From contig OU862910.1 of NCBI GenBank assembly GCA_917880885.1, forward strand, positions 24,688,710 through 24,752,709: 64,000 nucleotides of DNA. Direction: 5' to 3'. The DNA comes from Limnephilus marmoratus (lineage: Eukaryota; Arthropoda; Insecta; Trichoptera; Limnephilidae). The notes beneath the pieces were generated by a model. The model ran no database searches, was not told where the DNA came from, and saw only the letters and a program-made list of their open reading frames with translations. The position numbers and the translations under genes are program-made. Positions 53,850-64,000 of this stretch are shown here, piece by piece (the stretch's first letter is position 1; each line of letters opens with the position of its first letter).

Positions 53850-54890
53850 ATTTTTTTTATTATTTTTTTTATACATATATATTTTTTTTTTATTTAGGCA
53901 AAAAGTAAATGTTTACAATAATAGGTTACATATCATTCATCAGTTTTTGTGGTTACCCAATTAGTAGAGAAATATTCTCGGGTCTAATTGGGGAGCTAGT
54001 CTATATACTTATGTTATATATTTAGAACTGCTTATTAATTGTCTATACATATACTTATGTCATATATTTAGATAATAGTTACAAAAATGAAAATAAAATA
54101 CTTTAAAAAATACTGTAATAAGAAAAATACATATAATTATAGAAATAGTATATCAAAAAAATATTAGCAACAGAATATATCTGAAAATCATCGATAAAAA
54201 TAAGATAATCTGTTGCTTATCTGTAAAAATACAATGCGAGTTTTTTTTAAATTTAAGATAGTTTTTCTCACTTTTTATTGCATGGGTAATTTTTTGGGCC
54301 TATTATGTATATGTAGATAATAGGCCCAAAAAATGTATGTAATAGTGTTTTGCAGCTGTCGTGTTGCGTCTAGGTACATATATGTTCCCAGATATTCTAG
54401 GTCTTATACTTCGTGTTGAGGACTCTTCAAATTCTTTAAAAACTGTTAAAATTGCATTTTATAAAAACAGTTTTGAAACCGGTAGGACCTTAAATTTTTC
54501 AAAAAGTTCGCTAGTTGGGAAAATTCTTGGTTTTTTAATAATTACTTTGATGATTATTTTTTGTGTTGTTACTATCGGATACAGATTATTCTTAAAGATG
54601 CTTCCCATGTGATTATGCCGTACTGCAATTTTGACTGCACAAGTGCAAAGTAAACCATTTTAATATTTGAATGATTTAGGATATTTCTTAATCGTAGCAA
54701 ATGTAAGTAAGTTTTCTAATTCTTTTGACACAGTTTTCGACATGTTTCTTAAATTTCATGTTACTTTCTATAGTGATCCCTGGATATTTGACATCTGAGG
54801 TATTTTTTAAGGATTATACAATTATCGTTACATTCTCCTCTTTTACACGAACGACTATGCACTATACTTTAATATTGGAGTCAGTGACGG
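53850..54890 (-). mobile_element. LINE inserted in the hAT element
   Basis: Minus strand. T-rich start (poly(A)) at 53850-53890; a 3' hairpin CCCAATTAG...CTAATTGGG at about 53954-53993; then an upstream coding remnant with YFALVQSKLQYGIITW and later KNAIL-type residues, broken by many stops. The order matches LINE family K, but the hairpin stem differs in sequence. Confidence 0.6.
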
Positions 54891-54914
54891 GATCATTAAG
54901 TTAGAAAGGTATTT

Positions 54915-55659
54915 ATGATGTTTTCTATATTAAAACTAAATAAGTTATCATCAAATTACCGTACTTATTCGTCTGCTCAAATAACAGCCAAGGAAATAGC
55001 TTCCCAGGCTGGGATAGATTCTACGTTTAAGCCAGCCCGATCCCGGAGAAAGAAGCGATTATTTGAATATGAAGCTGCAGATGAGACATCACCAAATCCC
55101 GAAGAACTGTTTAAAATTAATGTCTTTTACCCTTTGATAGATACAATTTAAGATGCATTGGTCACTTGGTTTGGACAATTATCTAAATTCAATGATACAT
55201 GGTCTTTTTTGTATAAAATCAAAATAATTCCTGATAAGTCTTTATTAGAAAAAGTCTGTGCAGATTTGCAAATCATTTAAACGATGGTGAAAAAGGTGAT
55301 GTCTCTAGTCACGAATTGATTGAAGAACTTTTGAGCCTGCACCCATTACTAAAAAATCTTGACTCAGCAGAGCCACTACAAGTTCTTCAACTGGCAAAAA
55401 AAATTATTGGCAGGATATATTCCCGAATGTGTGGACAGCGCTTCGGATTTTGCTGACCTTTCCTGTAACTGTTGCCAAAGGAGAATGAAGCGTTAGTAAA
55501 TTAAAACTAATTAAAACGTACTTACGTTCGGCTATGTGTCAAGAAAGACCATCAGATCTTTCAATTTTATCAATTGAGAATGATATTGCCCAAGGGTTAA
55601 ATTATTATGATTTAATAAAAAAATTCGCAAGCGCAAAATCAAGAAAAGTTGTGTTCTAG
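54915..55659 (+). pseudogene. hAT transposase, C-terminal part, broken
   Basis: 54915-55151 encodes SRRKKRLFEYEAADETSPN then EELFKINVFYPLIDTI. After a stop, in-frame pieces DALVTWFGQLSKFNDTWSFL and ELIEELLSLHPLLKNLDSAE continue. 55456-55659 gives TFPVTVAKGE, a stop, SVSKLKLIKTYLRSAM, QERPSDLSILSIENDIAQ. This is the hAT dimerisation domain (PVTVASAERSFSKLKLIKTYLRSTM pattern) of the ZMYM1-like insect branch. At least two in-frame stops and one frameshift; inactive. Confidence 0.75.
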
Positions 55660-55883
55660 TGTTTTTATTGATTTCAAGGATTCAATTAAATAAATGTAGT
55701 CGAATATTATTTTTTCCTGTTATTATTTCTCATCCGTCCTACTAGGTAGTTCAATTAAAGTTGCAAAACTGCAAAGAAAGAGCTCTATTTTTTGTTAGGA
55801 GGGGAGGGGCGCCACCAAGAGATTTCGCACCACCTAATAATTTAGCTAGGGCCGCCCCTGCTTGGAATCTATGAGATATGTTA

Positions 55884-56046
55884 GGGAACGTACCCATACT
55901 ACGTGACACGTTTAGGGGGGGGGGGGGGTCTTCAAAATGTCACGCTCCATACAAATGAGCGGCGGGTTGCTTAGGATTTTGGCCACCGGGGGGGGGGTGG
56001 GGTTAAAAATTGCAAAAAGTTGGTCACGTAGTATGGGTACGTTCCC
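55884..56046. mobile_element. MITE family D, copy 3
   Basis: 163 bp, ends GGGAACGTACCCATACTACG / inverted, flanked by TTA (55881-55883, 56047-56049). G-runs at 55914-55928 and 55988-55996. Lies directly against the fused E scrap at 56050. Confidence 0.85.
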
Positions 56047-56073
56047 TTAGGGGGCATACATTTAATGTATGCA

Positions 56074-56250
56074 ATAACATATCTGATAGATTCCAAGAAA
56101 TAAGAATTAAAGAGACTATTAGCACAACTTGAAAATAACTTTGGAATACCAATAGTGCCACAAATAACTACAGTAGGACCCCTTCCTAGGGTTCTATCTA
56201 CTTGCAGTCGATACAAAAGATTAATAAATTTACATTAAAAAAGATACCTA
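56074..56250 (+). pseudogene. LINE reverse-transcriptase fragment, downstream part
   Basis: A decayed frame reads LAQLENNFGIPIVPQ, then TVGPLP-VLSTCSRYKRLIN, which can be read as the GIPQGTVLGPLLFLIYINDL region of LINE reverse transcriptase with many changes. It would continue the fragment ending at 53198. The first 75 bp (56076-56150) are also present inverted at 53352-53410 plus 55861-55880. Confidence 0.4.
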
Positions 56251-56419
56251 CTTATAACAGTTAACAAAATACAAATATGAAATAAAATCTCTTATAATAT
56301 AAGCGATATTATCTAAAGGTAGAATAACATCGTTAAGAAATAAATGGTATTAGCGCATTACACTAAGAAGCGACTTCAATGAATCAGTTTTATGTTAATT
56401 TTTTTTTTCATTATGATTA

Positions 56420-56668
56420 GTGTTCATCACGATGCAAGCGCAGAGCACTAACGGCTCGTACTTCCAAATAACAATCCGCCGCTCATTCAACATAGACTTG
56501 TTAGCACAGCAGTCTGCAAACGTTCTTCAGTCAAACGCGAGCCTTACCTGCTGGAACTGGAACTGGAACTGCCACTGGAACCGGAGCCGGGAACGGGAAA
56601 CAGGGAACAGAGAACACAGAACATGGCCGAGTTCCTGATAGACAAAGACCCGTTCCGCCGTGGAAGGT
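56420..56668 (+). other. GC-richer stretch with a possible first coding exon
   Basis: The composition changes abruptly, and a (GGAACT)n-like repeat lies at 56552-56583. ATG at 56623 in context ACAGAACATGG opens 14 codons (MAEFLIDKDPFRRG) up to a good donor, AAG|GTAAAC at 56666/56667. No downstream exon can be confirmed inside the window. I recognise no family. It could be a host gene's 5' exon or chance. Confidence 0.25.
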
Positions 56669-57172
56669 AAACACGCCGAGCATTCCGCTTTCATAATTTG
56701 CCGAAAGCTTTCATCGTCATGTTATTGCGACGTCCTTAATGCAATGGGGAGCCGGCGTTCATTTGTAATGGAGTTATTTGGCGAGTTTACGCTTAGCGGA
56801 CAACGCGACTACTGCTACTCAGTGTCAGTGTTATTCTGTTCTTTATTCGGTCAATTCATGTACAAAGCATTCGAGTATTGAGTCAACGGCAATATATCTA
56901 CTGTAGTAATAAAAAATATTTTTAAAAAGATTAACGCGTATTGTATCATAAAATTTTTGAAGAGTTCAATTAATGTAAATATCGTACAATATACTTTTCC
57001 CGGAGCCTGTGTGGTACAATGGAACATGGAATCCCTAATAATTAATATTGAGGAATGGTGTGATGCGTAACATGCGTACATATAACGAAAAGAAACAATA
57101 TTCTCTCCTAAAACTGATAGTATTAAAATAAGCAATAAAAGTACACCATAACCAACCTCAGAGCATCGAACA
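56669..57172. other. No further exon identified
   Basis: Unique sequence, GC-richer until about 56880, then AT-rich. Frames of 73 (+) and 117 (-) codons show no domain. Confidence 0.35.
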
Positions 57173-58478
57173 TTTTTTTTTTTTTTCAAATATGTTAATA
57201 CCACTCTTCCATGGAAGCGTCAGCTTGTGTCTGGAAGAGTAGTTTACATTTTTTAATGCTATATATAATTTCTTAAATTACAATGTGAATGTAAAAAACA
57301 ATAAGTTGTAAGTTCAGTGATATGTAATTATAAGTATTTATCTACTATCAAAACAATTTTACTGTTTGGATAATGTGTCTAGAATTATTGTAATTAGTTG
57401 CTAAAAACAATACAAAATTTAACTTATTTGAAGAATGGTGTATCACTTGGAAACTGAGTTATAAGTACTTAAACTGTTTTTTTTTTTGAGATTATCTTCA
57501 AAATATTTTTTTACGGTGTTTATTAATTGGATTTTATCATTAATTTTTCTAATTTCATCCGGTAATCGGTTGAAAATAAGTCTTCCTTGATAAGTATAAT
57601 AATTTTGTGCAAAGGAAGTGTTTAATTTTAGGCATGAAAAAATATATTTATGTCTAGTACGGTTTTCAGTTATAAATTGATACTTTTCTTTTTCTTTTAT
57701 AATTTGAATCAATGCATTTCTATTGTATAGATCTTTGAAAGATGGTACTTGGAATTCCTTAAATAATTGATCCGTTGGGTAGTCAGAAGGTTTTTTTAAT
57801 ATGATTTTAATTATTAGCCTCTGCACAACTTCAATTGGGGAAAGAGTTTTGTATGCGGATCCCCAGCTAATGATAGCATATTGTAAAGTTGATTGAACCA
57901 AAGCGTAATATATTAGATATAAGTTTTTTACAGATAAAAAATTTCTGATTCTTAAAAATATATAAATCAATTTTCTAATTTTTTAAACAACTTGACAAAT
58001 TTGTTCCTTCCATTTCAAATTTTTATCGATAATGACTCCTAAATATTTGATTGTGTTTGTTGTTTTTAATATTGTGCAGTTTTGGATACAATAATTTTTA
58101 CTATGTGTTTTGGAATTATCATGGATGATGATGTCAATGTTTTTAGGGGTATCATTTTTGTGTATTGCAAATGGAATTACAAATGTTTTATCACCATTTA
58201 GTGATAGTAAATTTACGTCGAAGAAATTCTTTAAAATATTTATGTCTTCGGTGGCTTTAAATGTTACTTTTTCCCAAGTTTTATCGCTAATTATATAATT
58301 ATATATTCCATAAATCAAATTTAAAAAATCATTAAAATTAAATGTCACAACACCTACAACGAACTCTAATTGGTTATTACTATTGTTGCAAATACCGCAA
58401 TAACATAATGAGTTTGTTATTTTTCTATAGAGGTTATCAAACAATCATTTCATATTTACTTCATTCCGGTGTCATATT
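57173..58478 (-). mobile_element. LINE family K, copy 2
   Basis: T-run 57173-57186 is the poly(A) tail of a minus-strand insertion. The 3' UTR has CTCTTCCAGACACAAGC and partner GCTTCCATGGAAGAG. The coding remnant spans 57443-58444. The 5' end is truncated at about 58478, where a family B scrap begins. Confidence 0.75.
57443..58444 (-). pseudogene. LINE family K ORF2, C-terminal third
   Basis: Two frames. Upstream frame (58444-57983, 153 residues): FNDFLNLIYGIYNYIISDKT, LSLNGDKTFVIPFAI, NTIKYLGVIIDKNLKWKEQI. The last block is the LGV-ID--L-W--H segment that follows YxDD in LINE reverse transcriptases. It ends in a stop, then the downstream frame (57970-57443, 175 residues): LIYYALVQSTLQYAIISWGS, IIKIILKKPSDYPTDQLFKE, QGRLIFNRLPDEIRKI. 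YxDD and the endonuclease are missing. One disabling break separates the frames. Confidence 0.8.
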
Positions 58479-58545
58479 TGGGGATGCTGTGTGGAGGGTC
58501 TTTTTTACGAAAGGAAGGAGAGGAAGTTTTGTCAAGAGCCAACAC
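58479..58545 (+). repeat. Family B scrap
   Basis: TTTGGGGATGCTGTGTGGAG, GGGTC and GAAAGGAAGGAGAGGAAG match the start of family B; it breaks off after about 65 bp. Confidence 0.5.
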
Positions 58546-59554
58546 CGCTATCATCTAATCCTAATTGGAGGGTCCGACATTTATTGGAATACTTTTCGTT
58601 GTAAATTTTTAAACATAATGTCATCCAATTTCAGAAAAATTGTGCTTCCACGAGAATGCAACGTCATCGGCGACCAGTCTATCTGCCGAGTTTCAGCTCG
58701 ATAGGATACCGGGAAGTGTGGTTTTCAACTTCCAAGATTCCTTTTCATTCAAAAAAAAAATCTACCATAGATGTATTTAAAAACTATATAACTATACTCA
58801 CGTTGAACAACATTTTAAAAATACATTATGTACATGGCTTTGTTGGTTCTATCTAATCGCAGTCTACACAGAAGATGAATATTAAATTAATAATAAGATG
58901 AATTAATTAATGTGATGCAGTTACTTGGCTTACTGTTTTTTTTTTTTTTTAATTTAGGATCCAAAAGCATCACGGATTCAATAAGCCTTTTCTTTTCAAA
59001 TTCTGCCGAAAGTAATCCCATATTGAGATTTGAGGAATCTACTTATTTTTTCACCTTTATTGTCGATCAAAATAGAAATTTATTTATTTATAAAGACACT
59101 TTACTGAAATTGAGAAACCTCATTCAAAAGTCGGTACGTATCACGAGACTCTTATAAAGCAATTAACGAGATGAAAGGTCACCAAATAATTTATTAAATT
59201 TAAATATGAATAACGTATTTACACTTTTGCCTGATTACATTTCTAAATTTGTTTCACTGCTCCGAATTTACTGAAGTTTCGTCGTCAAAAGATGGCACTC
59301 CTTGCCATTGGTATATTGCCTCATAAAATATTACCGCGTAAGAAGAAATTGCTTTTCTAAGAATTTGATCTCCATTACAAATGTGTCATATTTATATTCT
59401 TTTTGTACGCATCCCTTCCCGGTCCAAAGAGAGTTCAAAGACTTCTTGTATGTTTGCATATATGTTCTTGCGTTATATTTTTAACGTACTTTCAAGAGAG
59501 ATTCTAATAAAATCATGATAACTAATAAAACTACAAATGTAATAAATAAAAGTG
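58546..59554. other. No supported gene
   Basis: A strong polypyrimidine tract with AG (58936-58957) precedes a 66-codon open stretch ending at 59157, but no protein family is recognised. Probably chance. Confidence 0.35.
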
Positions 59555-59559
59555 TTTTT

Positions 59560-60031
59560 TAAGAGGTTTGGTTTTTAAACTGGCAACATTGTTTCTACAG
59601 ACAGTCAATTTGACGGTTGATTTGTAATCAGTACACTTTACCATTTCACCATGAATAGACTGACATCAGAACAGCGCTTGCAAATTGTGCAAATTTTGAA
59701 AAATTGTGCAAAAAACGGCGAATGCCACCATCAATTTCTTGCGGGATGCATTTGGTGAGCGCATAATTACACGTAATGGACCTGTGAATTGGCCTCCAAG
59801 ATCGTGTGATCTCACACTATTAAATTACTTTCTTTGGGGGTATGTGAAGTCACTAGTCTATGCTGATAAACCAGAGACGTTGGACCATTTGGAAGTCAAC
59901 ATTCGCCGTGTTATTGCCGATATATGACCCCAGTTGCTCGATAAAGTTGTCGAAAATTTGGACTTCGCGATTGCGCTTCATTCGAGCTAGCCGTGGCACT
60001 CATATGCCCGAAATCATATTTAAACAATAAT
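59560..60031 (+). mobile_element. Deleted mariner-type element, left part
   Basis: ATG at 59651 starts MNRLTSEQRLQIVQIL, a mariner N-terminus. After an internal deletion of several hundred bp the C-terminus follows (59706-59927): NGPVNWPPRSCDLTLLNYFL, WGYVKSLVYADKPETLDHLE, NIRRVIADI, stop. The CDLTPLDYFLWG motif has its D replaced (LLNYF), and further codons reach HMPEIIFK-like sequence near 60010. The element continues at 63336 after the 3.3-kb insertion (GGCATAAAAGTACCTATTAA). Confidence 0.75.
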
Positions 60032-60709
60032 AGTCCAGTAAACGAATGGTCCAAAAGGAGGTGTAGAGTGCGTGAGCAGGAACCTAAGCGATTCTTTCAG
60101 GACTTGTTTAGGGTGCTTAGGGTGTGAACATACTAAAATTCCTGACGTCTAGGTGGTGAGCTAGGGGGGGAGGGGGGGGGAAGGTCCCGATTTTCGGGTT
60201 TCCGTTTATATCTCAAAAACGGTGCGTGGCAGAGGAAAACTTTTTTAGAATAAGTAAAAGCTCATAAAATTATCTACAACTTTTATTCTTTATATAATTT
60301 ATTTTGGTAATCCCAGCCGTTTTTGAGTTATACGCTCCACAAATGTCAATATTTTCGAAAAAATCATTTTACCTCACATTTTTCATCAAACATTCCTTCA
60401 TATCGTCTAAAATATTCATCCAAGAAAGAAATTCATTTGAAAGAAGTTGTAAATAATTTAATTATCTTTTAGAATATATATATACATATGTAAATAAATC
60501 TCTAATCAGTAAATAATTACAGCAATTTTAAGTTTTTTCGTAAAATGTGGTCATTTTCAGAAAAAGCTGTTTTTTCTTACCAAATTATTAGGATGGGTTT
60601 TTTCTTCATGGTAAATTCCTTATTAATTTTTGCACGCAAGAAAGCAGGTAAGTTGTTCTCGAACAGATGATTAGTGGAATTAATTTTATAATCATTATTA
60701 TTGTGAAGG

Positions 60710-61003
60710 GTGATTAGGTTAGTCGTCGGAGATGCTACAATAACGTGCTACGATGCTGTTCGAGTTGGTGAAAAGGCAATGAATGCGATAGTGGGCTTGA
60801 GATTCTCAGACATCAAGTTGTCCCGCAAAGTTCGGGCATTCCCAATGTCTTCTGTCAGCTCGTCGATAAAAATTCACGATGAAAAGGTTGCAGTTGACCC
60901 AACATTGCTGTTTCAGCGGATGTGTATAAGCAAACGATCAGATGAGGATTTGATGAAATTCTCTGAGTATGAGTTGGCCCCATTTCCCTTGGCACTGTTC
61001 TCA
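60710..61003 (+). pseudogene. Inverted duplicate of the transposon gene's 5' coding part
   Basis: The frame reads GDATITCYDAVRVGEKAMN, SDIKLSRKVRAFPMSS, VAVDPTLLFQRMCISK, YELAPFPLALF. It is the inverted copy of the start of the minus-strand gene at 62665-62370, carried by the left arm. It keeps GAG at the codon where the right-arm copy has TAG (SEYELAP against F-stop-YELAP). At about 61003 it breaks into unrelated sequence, so it cannot make the rest of the protein. Confidence 0.75.
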
Positions 61004-61046
61004 ATAACATCATGTTACACTCTCAACTTTATATTGATTCACGTTT

Positions 61047-62668
61047 TCATATCCTCTTTGGACGTGAGGGTCCTGGCAAGCGTTGTTCATCCATGGCATC
61101 GTCATTCTCAGTGGTGGATGGATCTTGCTGAAAGGGTTCTACGTCGTCTTCATCGTTGTCCTCGGCAACAGGCACGCTATTGAGGCATCTTCCTTGGCAG
61201 TGAAGGCACGCTGCAGAACAGGTCGGCATTGCTTTTCGGCATCCACATTTGCCAATTGCACAATCCTTGGTGCAGCGGCAAAATATCATTTTCAGTAGGA
61301 CCTTCGGTGCTGGAGGATCTTCTGTTGTAATTGGCACCAGGGTGTCTCCTTCGTGTTTCCACCCCCATTCTTCAGGGGGCAGTTCAATTCCGAGCCACTG
61401 CTGAACTTGGTGGTATGTACGCCGGGAATGCTGTTTATCTGCACTCTCTGTTGGAGGGAGGGAGCTGATGTCAGGCTTCATATTTGCCACGGGCCTTGTG
61501 AACGACTGGAAGCGGTACTGGTTAAGGGAGGTCTGTCTTTTTGGCGCCGCATACCATTTCAGGTAGCATTTATTTCCAGCCTCTTCAACCTCGTCGTGAG
61601 TAGAGGAGGGGTTGTAAAAGATCATGCTTGATCATTTCTGACTCCAAGTACAATTTTGAAAAGCCCACCTTGCTTTTCCTGAAAGTTGCAGACGTTGTAT
61701 CGCATCCGGTAAATGAATGTAAAAATATGATGTGTTCAAATCCACGATGCTGCATCTCTTGGGTGGACAGTGCCATTGTTTTGGTTTTCCCTCGTCCGGG
61801 TTTCAGCAGCAAAATATCTTAGGTGGGAGGAGTGGAAGCAATCAAAAGGACAGTGAGGTCCACATTCTCACCAAAGACAGCCAAGAGTTGTGAAAGGATA
61901 GTTCCACAGCAATCTTCACGATAAGGACGTCAGCATCATCGGTGGCCTGAAGAGTCTGTATCCCATTCTCCCGAAACTTTGTCTGTAGTAAGGAGATGAA
62001 GTTACTTTTGTTGGTAGGATTGGAAAAAAAATCTTCCTGTTTAACGGGTATTGATTTGTTCCATGTCAAATTGATGTCAGCTGACCTTCTCAGTCTGTAT
62101 CGTCGCATCTGTTCTTGTGATTTCGTACTATTGGCTGGGTTTGCGTACCCATCAAATACCACAGTGCGAGTCATTCCAGGATAGTGGTGGTTGACATAGG
62201 TGATATAACGATCACAAATTGCGGCAACGGAGGCATCTTTTTGTCAAATTACTCTGTGTAGTAGAAATCCTCCGTCCACAACTATGTTCATCTGAGACAG
62301 TAGAACAATTTTTTGGTAGGCTCGAATAAGCTATACAGAATAGATTTAGTTGTCTTTCGCATCCCACTTTCGTTGAACAATGTTAAGGGAAATGGGGCCA
62401 ACTCATACTAAAAGAATTTCATCAAATCCTCATCTGATCGTTTGCTTATACACATCCGCTGAAACAGCAATGTTGGGTCAACTGCAACCTTTTCATCGTG
62501 AATTTTTATCGACGAGCTGACAGAAGACACTGGGAATGCCCGAACTTTGCGGGACAACTTGATGTCTGAGAATGTCAAACCCACTATCGCATTTATTGCC
62601 TTTTCACCAACTCGAACAGCATCGTAGCACGTTATTGTAGCATCTCCGACGACTAACCTAATCACCCT
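61047..62668 (-). pseudogene. XPG/PIN-like plus CXC-domain transposon protein, broken
   Basis: Order on the minus strand: VDPTLLFQRMCISK...stop...YELAPFPLTLFNESGMRKTT (62665-62290); VVFDGYANPANSTKSQEQMR then PVKQEDFF, LQATDDADVLIVKIAVEL (62174-61842), where VFDGY..K..E.RR and the DAD box resemble XPG/PIN-type nucleases; frameshift; FLHSFTGCDTTSATFRKSKV (61812-61585); frameshift; a 192-residue frame with WLGIELPPEEWGWKHEGDTL and CRCTKDCAIGKCGCRK...CSAACLHCQGRCLN, a Tesmin/TSO1-like CXC cluster, ending at 61047. This protein family is widespread in invertebrate genomes with unknown function. At least one stop and two frameshifts disable this copy. Confidence 0.7.
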
Positions 62669-63335
62669 TCACAATAATAATGATTATAAAATTAATTCCA
62701 CTAATCATCTGTTCAAGAACAACTTACCTGCTTTCTTGCGTGCAAAAATTAATAAGGAATTTACCATGAAGAAAAAACCCATCCTAATAATTTGGTAAGA
62801 AAAAACAGCTTTTCCTGAAAATGACCACATTTTACGAAAAAACTTAAAATTGCTGTAATTATTTACTGATTAGAGATTTATTTACATATGTATATATATA
62901 TTCTAAAAGATAATTAAATTATTTACAACTTCTTTCAAATGAATTTCTTTCTTGGATGAATATTTTAGACGATATGAAGGAATGTTTGATGAAAAATGTG
63001 AGGTAAAATGATTTTTTCGAAAATATTGACATTTGTGGAGCGTATAACTCAAAAACGGCTGGAATTACCAAAATAAATTATATAAAGAATAAAAGTTGTA
63101 GATAATTTTATGAGCTTTTACTTATTCTAAAAAAGTTTTCCTCTGCGACGCACCGTTTTTGAGATATAAACGGAAACCAGAAAATCGGAACCTTCCCCCC
63201 CCCCCCCCTAGCTTGCCACCTAGACGTCAGGACTTTTAGTATGTTCACACCCTAAGCACCCTAAACAAGTCCTGAAAGAATCACTTAGGTTCCTGCTCAC
63301 GTACGCTACAACTCCTTCCTTTACTGGACTATAAT

Positions 63336-63420
63336 GGCATAAAAGTACCTATTAAATAAAAACAATATCATAGACATGAACATTATTTTAAAGTGTTTTT
63401 TTATTTTGAATTTCTATATG
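63336..63420 (+). mobile_element. Mariner-type element, right part
   Basis: GGCATAAAAGTACCTATTAA and AAATAAAAACAATATC continue the mariner sequence interrupted at 60031. The right terminus lies near AAAGTGTTTTTTTATT; I could not pair it cleanly with a left TIR. Confidence 0.45.
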
Positions 63421-64000
63421 ATAACTTACTTTGGCTCCTTTTATTACACTCTAGGCATTTTATTCATAGTCACTTTGATATGCCAAACACGATGAAAATC
63501 CTATTAAACAAAATGTTCACAATATTTTTTTATACGAACTGTGAAATGACGTCACTATCTTAGTAGCGGGTAGAACAAACGCTGCAAGAATATGGGGTCT
63601 CATCCATTAACAAATTAATGTTTGTTTATTTACAAGGCAGAAGGGAGGTGAAACCACCCTCACTCCCTTTCCATCCCGCTCATCGCCGTGCCTACTCGAA
63701 GGCAACGTCACGCTGAAATCTCGTGATAAATAATATGAAATGTTCTCCTTCTCGTTTTGTTTCCTATCTCTGAAAAGCTCCGGCGTATAAAAACACTAAC
63801 GGATTAGCTACAACTTCGCACACACTCTTGTGCAAATTAAGTCAAGTCTTTATGCGGTTATTAGCTGATTGGAAAAGCAAAAATACCGGAGTGTTCTTTG
63901 ATTTACATGTTTTCGTCGGTCGGGCGATTTTTCAATGAACCGGAGATTTTAGCTTTTTGGGATGAATGTGTGTTGACAAAAATTTTCGCAACGATATTTT
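63421..64000. other. Unassigned unique sequence
   Basis: 63630-63720 is GC-richer (AGGTGAAACCACCCTCACTC, CTACTCGAAGGCAACGTCACG) and non-recurring; no ORF. The window ends here. Confidence 0.4.

Larger units (their letters stand above)
53418..55860 (+). mobile_element. hAT element, 2.4 kb, 8-bp TSD with one mismatch
   Basis: Inverted ends CAGGGGCGGCCCTAG / CTAGGGCCGCCCCTG. Flanks are CTAGGAAT (53410-53417) and CTTGGAAT (55861-55868), an hAT-type 8-bp TSD with one change. The plus strand holds transposase remnants at 53715 and 54915-55659. A minus-strand LINE (about 53850-54890) is inserted inside. Confidence 0.85.
60032..63330 (-). mobile_element. 3.3-kb DNA transposon with ~960-bp inverted arms
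   Basis: Ends AGTCCAGTAAAC / inverted AGTCCAGTAAAG, flanked by ATAAT (60027-60031, 63331-63335). Arms 60032-61003 and 62375-63330 are inverted copies with about 95% identity by eye, including a C/G-tract (60161-60180, 63197-63209). The unique middle (61004-62374) encodes the protein remnant on the minus strand. It sits inside the mariner 3' region; removing it with one ATAAT rejoins the mariner. The domain set (XPG/PIN-like region plus C-terminal Cys-rich cluster) suggests an AcademX-like transposon, but the superfamily is inferred. Confidence 0.7.

Noticed and set aside
58912..59157. Exon after a strong polypyrimidine tract
   Set aside because: The T-run may be a decayed retroelement tail. 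No family match, and no donor or partner exon.

Overview
The window is a stretch of animal nuclear DNA, most likely from an arthropod and probably an insect. It is AT-rich and almost entirely non-coding. I found no intact host protein-coding gene, rRNA, operon or CRISPR array. The eukaryotic assignment rests on tRNA-Thr(AGT) genes with pol III T-run terminators, a Penelope-like GIY-YIG retroelement, piggyBac, Tc1/mariner, hAT, PIF/Harbinger and Helitron DNA transposons, many 5'-truncated non-LTR retrotransposons, and tRNA-derived SINEs. The sequence alone does not fix the species. The only confidently functional genes are three identical tRNA-Thr(AGT) copies at 38304-38377 (-), 42889-42962 (+) and 44196-44269 (+).

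Layout. 1-9 kb: candidate hAT ends (493/2524) around an A+B composite repeat and a Penelope-like fragment with a 12-bp target-site duplication (TSD); a perfect 104-bp-arm palindrome with a 15-bp TSD (4279-4532); foldback element C1; a G-tract Harbinger-type MITE (D1); a family B repeat. 9-19 kb: mostly 3' ends of LINEs, two palindromic elements, a tRNA-derived SINE, an RTE end with an 11-bp TSD, and a Helitron. 19-30 kb: MITEs, a Helitron nested in a LINE tail, two Tc1/mariner relics, a foldback carrying a tRNA-like module (N1), and foldback C2 nested in a B repeat. 30-36 kb: a LINE with an R2-type C-terminus, LINE tails, and a B repeat containing an hAT-type MITE that itself contains a Harbinger-type MITE. 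38-46 kb: the three tRNA genes, a decayed piggyBac element with foldback C3 inside, and A/B repeats. 48-49.7 kb: a deleted Harbinger element carrying a Penelope-like insertion. 51.8-52.4 kb: a second tRNA-like foldback (N2). 53-56 kb: a LINE reverse-transcriptase relic broken up by an hAT element, which itself holds another LINE, and by two MITEs. 57-58.5 kb: a LINE. 59.6-63.4 kb: a deleted mariner containing a 3.3-kb transposon with about 960-bp inverted arms. That transposon encodes a degraded protein with an XPG/PIN-like motif and a CXC cysteine cluster.

The best leads are: (i) the 3.3-kb element (60032-63330); (ii) foldback family N, which carries tRNA-like modules within its inverted arms; (iii) foldback family C, seen as three independent insertions with 8-9 bp TSDs; and (iv) a CTGATGA-stem-GAAA motif, hammerhead-ribozyme-like, whose stem covaries between otherwise different elements. 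Nothing here works as a pathway; the logic of the window is nested transposition. Repeat family letters (A, B, C, D, E and so on) are mine, defined by comparing copies within this window.
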